This document shows positions 12,001 through 24,000 of a stretch of 64,000 nucleotides of DNA, one piece after another. The DNA is taken from positions 19,784,692-19,848,691 of the forward strand of contig NC_049986.1 of NCBI RefSeq assembly GCF_000003815.2, read 5' to 3'. Both the position numbers and the translations under genes were made by a program. The stretch's first letter is position 1. Every line of letters starts with the position of its first letter. The DNA is from Branchiostoma floridae. Lineage: Eukaryota; Chordata; Leptocardii; Amphioxiformes; Branchiostomatidae. Under the pieces are notes generated by a model, which ran no database searches, was not told the origin of the DNA, and saw only the letters and a list, made by a program, of their open reading frames with translations.

Positions 12001-15000
12001 AGGGAAAAATATGGATAAATTGCAATTTGCCATGCCAGAAAAAACTTGCTAGGAGCCCCATTGTAGAAAATTGAAAGTAAATTTCAAGTCCTGAAAGAAA
12101 TGAAGAGGGATCAGCTATCAGTATCTCTGATCAGCCACCCAAACCATCTCTGATCAAGAGGATGCAGGGAAAATAAGGACAAACTGCAATTGCCAAGCTA
12201 GAAGAAAACTGGCTATTGTAGAAACTCAAATTTTTTTTACGTCCTGAAAGAATGAAGAAGAATCAGCTATCAGCATCTTTGATCAGCCACCCAAACCATC
12301 TTTGATCAAGACAAATAGGTTTTGTGTAAGCCCATCCCCAGGGCCAGGATTTGAAGAGCTACAACAGTATTACCGTGTCTGCTATAAGGCCCGAGGGCGT
12401 ACCTGCCAAAGTTTGCAGACATGTACATCAACTACCAGTGGGGAAGGATTTCTAAAGGATTTGGTAGCTGGATATATAATACTCCATGTAGGGGAAGGGA
12501 GGGGTTATCATCATTAGGCAAATCTTGATAAAACAATAGCTTTGTATGGGGATCAGCAACCACAACAGCGCAAATTTTATTTGTTGGTTCTCGCATTTCT
12601 ACTTTGCTGGAAAAAAAAGACAGTAAAGACAAATCTTGAGGACCAGATCCATGCTTTTGTGCACTCAGTTTTATGGAGTGAATATTTTTTGCTTTTTCTT
12701 CTTTGCCTTCTGCTTTTATGATGTCTGCTTGCTATAAAAAAACTTCAAATGTTTGAAAATACATTGGTGTAGCCTAATGGTGAAAAGGGATAGAATTTTA
12801 CTTTCTTATACAGGTTGAAATGAGTCAGGATTGGTGCTTATCTTTATGAATGGATGTCCTTTACCGCCAGTCGTACTTGAGGGGTTTAATTAGTACAGAT
12901 GTGAAGCTGCACAAGTAGTAATAAAGCCCAAAGGCTTAAAAAATTGGCAAGGCAAAGTAGTAGGTACAAATATCTACACTTTGATAAATCCTGAAGAATA
13001 GGAAATATATCAACTCATCTACTTAAGTTTGTACTATACATTCGTTATGATAATGATGTTTTCCCCAATATTGGTTTTGCTGGTGTGTTCTTTTTATTTC
13101 TTCTTATTTCTTCTCCTGCTGCCAAAACATAAAGCATATGTAGGGTGGCCCTTTCTTTTACACACAATACCTTAGGCCGAGCCTAATGGCATAGTATAAT
13201 TATGTTGATGGCCTAGACCAAAAAGTAAGTAGATGTAGGGTGGCTCTTTTTTTCACAAAAAGCTAAAGGGAAAACATTCTGCATTTTTGTGAAAATGTTG
13301 CCTTTCCAGTAAAATACATATTTTACTACAGTCCCACTTTCAGCACCAAGGAAAGGTCCATTTGAAAATCTGTATGTGGCAACATTCACTAATTCTTCTC
13401 ACCTCTTTTAGCCGTTGTTCCTTCTCATACACGATGTTCTGTACCAGCATAGCAACGGTGTAGACCCAGGAGATCGTCATGCAGAGCGGCATCATGTGTT
13501 CTATCATGAACAGGAAGCTAGAACACAAAATGTGTCAATCAGTATTCTGTATTACTAATAATGGTAACCATGACCACAGAAGCTGATATTCTGTGTAGCT
13601 ATGTCAACAGTGTAGACCCAGAAAATCGTCATGCAGAGTGGCATCATGAACAGGAAGCTAGAACTCAAAATGTGTCAATCAGTGTTCTGTATCACTATGG
13701 CACCAGTGTACACAGAAGATCGTCATACAGAGTGCAATCATATGTTCTATCATGAATAGGAAGCTAGAACACAAAATGTGTCAGTATTCTCTATAATCAT
13801 AGCAACAGGAGTTAAGGAGAGAGTTATTTTGCTTAATCAAAACTAATGTAGTAATATACAAAGTGATTACCAATGACTTCAATGATCTATTCTCATAAAT
13901 GTACTTGAAACCCAAAAAATGGTTTAATTCTACTGTATTATTTCATGTTAACGTGTATATTAAGTTGACTGGCACTTGAACAAACCTAGCACTTGAACAA
14001 ACAGACACAGTTTTTCCTACCAGCCATATGTTGAATAGATTGGTCCCTAGACAGGAAATAATCATTTAAGTTACTCACTCGTCTGCCATGAAGCAGGGGT
14101 AGGGAAACTCATGCACATAGCTGCCGGGTTCCACAACATCATGCCCCACCACCACGTTGATCAGCGCTCGCTCTATCATGTCCTGAAAATAGATGTGCAA
14201 AGTTGGGTTGATCGTTATATCAGGCTGGTATATCATTGAATATTAGAGTTTTCTTGTTGTTTTGTGTTGTGAACAAAATGTTCTTCCTGTCTGCCTGACA
14301 GAAAGACTTACAGTCTAAGTAGTACATGTAGTTTGAATGGTGCGTTATGCTCTGATGTAGTAAATCTGTTGTGTGATATGAACAAGAAAAACTACAAAAT
14401 GACAGGTTCCTTGAAGCTGATCTGTGTACTATATAGATTTTGATGGAGATAGATTTTCATGAAGACAGAATGTAATGTTATTTTCCAATATGAAGAGATA
14501 AGACTCAAAGTTTTGACTATACGGCACAAGTTCTTTTCAAGGAATGCAACAACCTACTGCACATTTCCTGGACAAGGACTTATTCTGTCAAGTCAAAACT
14601 GTGGATGAGTCCAATTTCTTTGTGTTGAAAATTACAGTAATAATTTTAGACTCTGTCTTCAAATGAAAAATAAACTGCACCCAGATGAAGTTGCAGTTTA
14701 CTAGTCTTAGTTTTCCTATTTCATAATCGGAGGAGTGGGCTGAAGCTACACGAATAGAATAGAGATGTAAGAATCAAGATGTATTCCAAAACAAGTGGTT
14801 TCCTGGAACAAACAAAAACAAACCAACCTGTATCCAGATGAAGCCGAACAGGTAGTACCTGGCCTACTTACTAGCCTGAAAATCTACATACTTTTAGTAT
14901 ACATGTACAATGTATTCTAGTTTTTCTCCACAGACAAAAGCTAGAATAGGATGAATTCCAGACTGGTGGTTTACTGGAACAAGTAAAACAAACCAACCTG

Positions 15001-18000
15001 TATCCAGATGAAGCCAAACTGGTAGTACAGCTCGTGCCCGTGGTTCGGGTTTGGGCGCCAGTACTTCCGCCGGATCTGGGTGGTCTTCTGGGTGAAGCTG
15101 GCGTTCTGCCGGATCTTGAAGACCATGTGAGCCGGTAGCTGGCCGGTGGTGTTGGTCACATTGAACACCACGCCTGGAAGATACAATGGATTAGTACTGT
15201 TACTGTTACTGTGGATCATTGCAATTGTTCAATCTGCATAACGTGACACCACAGAGGCGGTGGATTTGATCATTGAATTTCCTTGAGATAGACTGGAGTT
15301 CGACAGTCAAAAAATTGATCCATAGTTCTTCTCAAACTTAAGGGGTCAAGGACCTCAAAATATTCCAGTTGACAAGCTCAGGCTTTCGTATTTGCACCAA
15401 AGTAAACACAATTTACAGCTTTATGCCACAAAATATCCCACAAAACAATCAGTTCCACATAATTTTGTATACTTAACTCAAAAGCTCATCTGCTTTTAGC
15501 TTCAAAGATTGGAGTAGATCAGTCAAAAATTTCTTGTGTTGGAAATCATATAGTGATTATACATTTTTTTAAACTTGAGGCCACACTGACTTGATTTCAT
15601 AGGTGACATGCATGTTCATTGATTTTTGCTGGATTTCCCTTTTTCTTGCCCTCATGCATTAGTTTTGGGGTCTCCATAAGATGTCATCCATAAGAGTAAG
15701 TCAGGGTCGCCTTATTCAGAAAGACAAAGCAAAACCGTACGTACTTGCAAAGACCGTGACGTTGTCCTTCTGTGCCTGGTGCAGGGTGTAGTTCACCAGG
15801 GCCTCCTCGTTCGGGAACGGCATGAAGATGCTCAGGTTGAAATTGGACACCTGAGATGGCGAGAAAATGAAAGACAATGATATAAATACCCCTAAACAAA
15901 TTCCAGCCATTGTGTATATGGGGTTGCTTTGTCATATGTATACAAAATTATTATGATAGATAATTACAAATCACTAATTCAAATGTAAAAGATATTTTCA
16001 GCTCTTAAATCTTTTAAATTCTAAATCAGTTTCTTTTACAGTGGCTAGCTATGAGTGCAGAAAGGTGAAGGAGTCGGTTGAATGCATCAGGTCCTGTGTA
16101 ACACTAATTTCATCGACTCAGTCAATCAGTCTTTTAACAAGCAATACTTCAGCCAAGTTTCACATCTTTATGTCCCCGAGATTAAGAAATAACAAAATAT
16201 TAATTGTGATAAAAATCATTTTGAAAAAAATTACAAACCAGTTTGATCCATCCGCAGGCCAGGTTGTCGATGTTCTCCAGCTGCTTGAGGACTGTGGTAA
16301 CATTGGGGATGACGTTTGGGGACTGCACAAAGCGTCGGATCACCGGGTTGGTGGTCATGTTCAGTAGCTGGGGGTTGGCTGCGTACGCATCCTTCAACTG
16401 GAACAGAAGAACAGATAAAGTCTTACACATTCGTATGAAGCATGAATGCTGTGAGATTTTGGTGTAGAAATTGATCTTGTGGTACCTTTAAGATTTGCCA
16501 TGATTTTTATTAGAGAGGCCTTTTAATCTCATAACTTAAGAAACAATTTACAAACAGTATATGAGACACAATATTTGCCGAGTGCCTTCCCAAAAATTGG
16601 TGCCTTTCTTCATCAGGAATCTCCACTAGTCTTTGGGAACATGAGAAAAGGGACATCTTCTCCCTGGCTTTTGGCGTACTTACATGGTTTTCTAAGAGTG
16701 AAAAAAGGCTGGCATGGTGACCTGGCCATTTGGTGCTGCCCTCCCAAAAATTTTCACTCAGAGGGCGGCTGTTTACGGCACGATTTCAAAATTATTGATA
16801 CAGCATTTAATAATGACAGACTGGTATTGACTTGCTTTATTTTGAAATCATATCGTTGGATTTCCAACCATACCCTTTAATTTGCTCTAAATCTTATCAC
16901 TTTCTAAAAAGTGAATTTGCTGCAGTACCTGTCTCAGCCACTGGATGTCCTGTTGTGTGGAGTTCTCCTGGATAAAGTGCCGCAGCTCACGAGACCTGTT
17001 CAGCCATTGGTCGGCGATGAAGGTCACGTTACTGATGAAGGTGAACGGTTCTGCCACCTAGAGTAAACAAACAAACAAACAAACATATGAAAGTGGAAGC
17101 AGATGGCTGAACTTTTGACAGAAGTAGGATTGCACAGCTTCATATACATGTAAATTGTCACCAAAATTTTCCTTTTTTGTTTATCTTGCAATCAAACTGC
17201 CCAACTTTACTGATCATGATACATGTATGCCTAAAATACTGCAAGAAGTAACATGATGTAAAACAGAATTCTGACATACTTTTTGCACATGTTTAGGCTA
17301 CACAAATGTAACCAATTGACTCGCATAATACATGAAACATGAAAACACACCAGGTCTAGGCCTTGTTGCATTCAATTTTAGGAAGTGAGTGCAGCCAGAT
17401 TCAAGTTTTCTGCTGTGTCCCTGTTTCTGTGATGTCTTCCTGCTAAATTTTTGCATGAGAATGCCAGAGAATCAAGACCATAAATTTGTAACTGTGGCCA
17501 TATAATCAAACTATATGTTCCATCCCTTTTCTTAATTATCTCAGCTAGCCCAAGTTTAATACTAGTTCATCATATGGGAAATAAGTTTTGCTTACACCAG
17601 CTATAACCTTTAATTACAATGTTTTACAGGAACTGGCATAAAAGTTGTTTAATGCGGGTCAAGGGTCAGGTCTCAAGGTGACTTTGACGGTAACGCCTGT
17701 TCCATTAAGTTCCGGAACGTTCTAAATGCTCCGCTGAGGTTAATAGCAGTAAATGATGGGTTGGTTAAGTGCAGTTTCATTGCCACTTCGCTGCGTTCCA
17801 TCTTTACGACTTTGTTGTACCTTTTTTATGACCTTGTCAATCTCGGTTCCATTTGGGAAGGTCATGCTGTCGGCCCAGGTTCCGTTGGGGGAGTAGAGGA
17901 TCTTGGGATTGCTGGTGAGAAGATGGAGAAGAAGTCCCAGGTCTCTCCTCTCCTTCTTGTTGTACCCCATGGACCGCAGGTCACCTGAGGTGAAAACATG

Positions 18001-21000
18001 GCAAAGATTCCCGGGATTAGTTTCAACTGGTTGGTAAGTGACTGGAAAAAGGGTTCACATAAGGCAACAGCAATTTAACTTGTTGATTCTCTGATTTTGT
18101 AACTAAGTGAAAACATAGCAAGCAGATATCATAAAAGAAACAGGCAAGGAGAAAACTTTAATATGACTGTATTAATTTCATTCCTTAAAAGATATCTTAG
18201 ACAATACATCTAATAGAGGGCTAAGAAAAAAACCTGCATTGACTATATTTACTAAACTTCCCCTCATCAACACTTCCAGTTTAGCATTACTTATTGCAGT
18301 GTGTAAGTAAGGGAAAGCATGCGGTAGCATCATAAACACATCTCTGAAAATACATTGTATGTCATTGATGTCCAAAACATATAAAAGCTCAAAAATAAAA
18401 ATCTTTGTTCAGTCTTACAGTATACAACAAGAACACAGCTATATACATTAATGGGTTCTTCAAGATTTTTTCAGCACAGTGGATAAAAACAAACACGGCT
18501 CATTTCTGCATGATATTAAACAAAGTAAAACTTGTTTGAAGTTATAGTACTGTCAAAATTATGGGACCCTCTGCTATAACATAACATGTACATGCTCACT
18601 TTGATCATTATTTATGACTTGCTATCATGGAAAAGAATAGGAGCCTACCAGCTTCCAAGGCTTCCTCTGTCATGGTCTTGTTGACCCCACAGATGGTCGG
18701 CTGCAGTGACGTCCAGATCCGGATGAAACCGGACAGTTTGTTGTGAACATGGTGGACCTGCGATGTTGGACTGTCAGGCTCTGTCACTGTACTGTTACCA
18801 TCTGTACCTACATGGAACGGTGCAAAATGAACAGTTTTCATGTAAGCTCATCTGTGTTGGATAGTAATCATAATGATATAATTTCTTCCAACACAAGTAC
18901 AGTGTCATGGATGATAGTGTACATGGACAATTTGCCACCAAAAAGCTCGGACAATGTAGACTATACTAAAGCAACCCCAGGGCCTTTGATTTTGTTGGTT
19001 CGAATTGCATGGGTTTCAAAAAAGATACAACTGCTGTTACCAATTTGCACTTACTTGTAACAGGGCAAGATGGACAATTTTCTATCAATTGAAAATGCTT
19101 TCAAATTGGATATTTCTACTACCAGGGTAAAGCCAATCCTTTTAATTGTGTTGTTTCTTTGATTAGAAAAAAAAAAAGATACTGCTGAACTTGAATATCA
19201 AAAGAAAAACTGGGACTCTGTGAGCAAAGAATGTATCTTGCTATACACACAGTTTAAAGACAATTGTTATGTAAGTTTTAGGTCATAAGTATAGGCCCTT
19301 TAGAATATTGAGAACTTTTAGTTTCAGAGAATGTTTTTAAAAACCTGTATGCCTGGATCTATTCTTTGTGGGTCAAAACTTGGCAAATTTTAAACAGTTT
19401 TACATCTTCAAATAAATTGTGTAATTTGACAAGCAATCATGTAAATAACACATTCAAACTGCACAGCAAAAAGCAATCTGTTATAATGCACAAGACTTAC
19501 ATGTAGTGTGGTAATTTACCTGGGTGAAAAGCATCTCTACACTACCATCACACCAACTTCACCCCAAATTTGAGTTTATCATTAAAAGTTAGATAATTAT
19601 TGCAATTATCTGGAATCAGTGATCATTCCAATCATATTTAGGATTTTTAATTGAAAATTGCAAATTTTCCTTTTTTTTTCAGACTATTGTGTTTTGCTTG
19701 TAAAATTTTAAACAATAACAATACACAATCATGCATTTTATTAGTAACATAATATGTGAAAAAGATTTGAAAAGTTAAATTTTAGTCTGTTTCACTTTTG
19801 AGCAACTTTCCTCTCCAAAATTTTCAGCCAAAACAATTTGTGACATTTTTGTCCAAATATAAACCATAGTTTCTCAAATATCATATTTTTGAGGCAAATC
19901 TGTTTGTAGTTTCAATATAGAACAGACAGTATTCTGAAATCAAAGGAAAACTTGTATATGATTCATTTTAATGCTATCTCTACCAGCCAGCATTGTGTTA
20001 GTGATTGTTTTGATTAGTGTGTTAGTAGAAATTTGTGAGGGGGCAAGTCCAAAACAAGTGCTGGGTTACAAACGAACATTCACTGGAACGGTTGCCATAA
20101 GGTTCTTGGGTTGGGCCTGTATCAGGGGGGTTACAATCAGCATCAGGACCTACAGAACCTGGCAAAGGAAACGGCCAATAAAATAAGTAAAAAGCAAAAT
20201 AAAATGAAACTGATAACAGACAACAACTTACAACTAACAAAAGACGAAAAGTAACGATTCAATAGCCATACATTTGTATATATACTAGTTCAGATTTGCA
20301 AATTAATCACAAAATGTTGAAGAGGAAACATCCAACAAAGTAAGTAAAAACAAAATAAAAGTACCTCAAAATAGAATTAACCAAGAACTGCGCTGAAGAG
20401 ATCATCAATTCAATGCAATAGACATACAAACTCAGTGTTTTTCAGTGATATTCAATTAACAAAACCATGTGGTCATAGACCATACAAAACATTACATGTA
20501 AATCATCCAACTTAAATACAAGAAGTATAATGTTATAAGTCACATTCACAGAGAAAGTAACAACTACAACAGTTAACATTAACTCTCATAATTCTACCAG
20601 GTGTCATTATATCGCCACATCGAGAAAACGTCAACGTCAACTTGTTACAAAGTCCTTCTCAAGATTGCCTTGAACACCAAAATATCCCCCAAATGTATAA
20701 ACTTCAGAATTACTATAATTCAGATGTTCTATTGACAAAACATCTTTTTTTTTTTAAATCACTTTAAATTGTGTTTGAGCCAAACTGAGGCCACACCAAT
20801 TTTATTGGTTGTTTCTCGGATTTTTTCACACAAAAATGGGGTCGGTCAGTCGGAAAAGAAAAAAAAAAACTTTTGCAAAAGTCGGGGGTTAAGGAGAGAT
20901 CAAGGGGCTTACTCTAGTTACACAACAGAAATAACAACAGGCTTGCATGGCCATATTATGGTACCTGGTGGAATTATGAGAGTTCATGCTACTGAAACAG

Positions 21001-24000
21001 TCATCACTGAGGAACATAATAGTTGTGCTTCTTGCGTATGACCTTGAGACATTCTCCGGAAAATAATTTCATCAGGTTGGTAGATCATCGGACATGATAA
21101 TTTTCTTTTACACAACCAGCGCCACCTACATCGGCGAGAAGCAGATCTCCAGTTTGAAGCTCTGAGGAAGATGTCTGACAGACATCGAAACGTCTCAGCA
21201 GGTGAGAAAAACTGGTTGTGTAAAAGAAAATTCTGATGTCCTTGAGACATTCTATTTCCAAGGTCACACAGATTACCCACCGGCTGTGACGGCCTGCGAA
21301 GCCGGGTCCGTCGGAGCCTCCCCCTCTTCCCCCGTGATCCCAGAACAGGTGTATGATGGGAAGACGGAGGCAATGTCGCTCAGGTCGTGGAGTCCCGACT
21401 GGAAGATGGCGAACTCTTCCAGCTGGGAAAAGATTTTTAGCCAATTTTACAGAAGTTCTCAGTACATGGATCTAAAAACAATTAATATACATGTGCTGGG
21501 TCTATCTCATGATGCTTCTTTTACATGATACTATGCCTTCTTGTCTCTAAAAAGTGGCGAACTCTTCCAGCTGGGAAAAGATTTTCAGTCAATTTTACAG
21601 AAATTCTCAGTACATGGATCTAACAACAACTTAGGGGTATACCTGTGCTGGGTCTAACCGATACTCATGTTGCTTCTTTTACATGATACTATGCCTTCTT
21701 GTCTCTAAAAAGTGGCAAACTCTTCCAGCTGGGAGAATGGGCTGACAATGGCAAGGAAATGTAGAAAAAAGATCCACAAGTGATACCTTGGGTAACATTT
21801 CCAATCTGGGACCGCATCAGGTCATTTGTTGGAAATATATATTAAAAGACATCAAAACAAACAAAAATATAATACAAATTATTCTTTAGGCCACACCTAA
21901 GTATGATAAATACTCTCATGGCTCTAATTAACAGTTTTCATTTTTTTTTCCTATCTTTGTCATTGAGAACTGACATTTAAGTAACATCATCTCAGTTCTT
22001 CCTTGAGACATCTCACAGAAAAGTGAAAAAGAAAATTAAGAACTCACAGCCTCCATGAGACTTTCCATCTTCTCCTGGTTTTCCACTATGTCCATTTGGT
22101 CCAGACCAAGCTGGGAGGGCAGAAACAAGAAATTCAATAATATCAAAAGTTAATCATTAGTCATAAATGGAATGTATTGGAGAGGCATCAAAATGTGCAG
22201 TCTAAGTAGGATGGACATGCTGAACAACGCCGCTAGTAAGCACAGTGTGAAGACTAGCCGACTGCTGCGTACATCTATACTGAATGGCATTACTGACTTT
22301 CATACATAATTGTATCATTATAGTACTTAATTATTTGATCTCTGACATGCATTTTTTCCCCCTGAGTCTTTCCAGATCAACACACCTGGTCCACGACAGC
22401 TTTCTGGTTCAGCTGGGCCTTCAGTCCTTCTGCCAGGGCTGTGAACTTAGCTTTGGTGTGGGTAGTGTTACACAGGGCCTGGTGAACTTCAGCCTGGAAT
22501 AAAGTACAGAAATTCTTAAGTCAAAAGATGTCGACTTGAAGTTAAATATTTTTGAAAAATGCTCTTGCTAGCTACTAAGGAGAGACTTGTTAGATATACC
22601 AAGACCATAGAAGCTCTAATTCTTAGAGGAAAATTGTACCATTGATCTACATAATCTATCACTTCCTTAAGTCAATCTCTTCCTTTTGCCACTATGCCAA
22701 CTACTAGTTGGGTTTACCATCTGAAGAAGGGAAATTTGGAAAGCCCCACACTTAGTGGGGATTTGCTTTAACTCACCACATAACTTGAAAATAATGTCAG
22801 TCTTACTGGAGGAGGCAAACATAAGACAAACCAAGCCTGGGAAAGAATGGACTGGATGTTTAACTCCTGTGCTTTAGCAGTATTTTTTTGCTGGATTTTT
22901 CTCTTTTTGCCCTCATGCATTACTTTTGGTGTCTCCAGCAGATGCCATATATAGAATTAAGTCAGTCTGGCATTATGAAAAAGTTTCTTACCATACTTCC
23001 CTCCTGTCCCTGTTGCTGTGTGATGATCTGCCCTGCTGAACTGTTACACACCAGATACTGCAGGTGGTCAGGGGTCAGCAGCACAGACTGCAGGGCACAA
23101 GATCAACACTGTTTCAACAACAAGCGGCAGCTGAATTGTTTGTGTTGCTAGATCTTTAAACTCAGCTGTTGGGATATCTCTTAAAATCAACAAGAACATA
23201 CAACAATCATTTTTGGATCAACTGTTACAACAGCAAGCGGCAACTAAGTTGTTTGTAATGTTGAAGTAAAATATTTGTTTATCATCAGACTAAGATGAAG
23301 AACAAATTACAATCACATACATATCTATGCATGATAACAACATACAATCTGCTGTGGCAACTGCAGTTATTTCCCCTCAGCTTTCTTCCTGAGGGTTCCC
23401 AGAACCAATTCTGCCACAGCATTTTTTAAACTCACAAATAAACAAACAAACAAACAAACAAACCTCGAGACTTTTGACCATCTGCTGTGGGGGCTGTAGC
23501 ACTTTCTCCTCTGCCTTCTCCCCTAACGTCCCCAGCCCCAGACTCTGCCCGAGCAGCGCCAGCAGTCCCTCCTTCGTGGACAGCTTCTGAGGGTTGGTCA
23601 GCGTCTGGTACACCAGCCCGTCTTTAAGACTGTTGAGCTTCCCCTGTAAGATGCTCCAGATGTGCTTGGGCTTCAGGACCTGGTCGGTCGCGTTGTGGAG
23701 GTTTCGGGTCGGGCTGCCGAAGAGTAGTGCATACAGCTGCAAGGTATAAACAAAATAGAGACAGTGTTAGACAAGCAGTGTTGTTCCAATCAAAGCACTA
23801 TTAGTACGGCCATCTTTGCTTGACATCTTTCTGGGGCCCCACTATAAAGCAGTTGTCAGTTGGGCTTCAGGTCCTGATCGGTCGAGTTGTGGAGATTTGG
23901 GTCGGGCTGCCAAAGAGTAGTGCATAAAGCTGCAAAAATTAGAGACAGTGTTAGACAGACAGTGATGTATCAGCTATATCATGGGGGAGGCATCCTTGCT

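Noticed and set aside
20022-20240. Possible alternative exon ([20 protein letters not shown]) after a TGTAG acceptor-like site.
   Set aside because: No convincing donor, no similarity to ABCA proteins, and the adjoining exons already match in phase without it.
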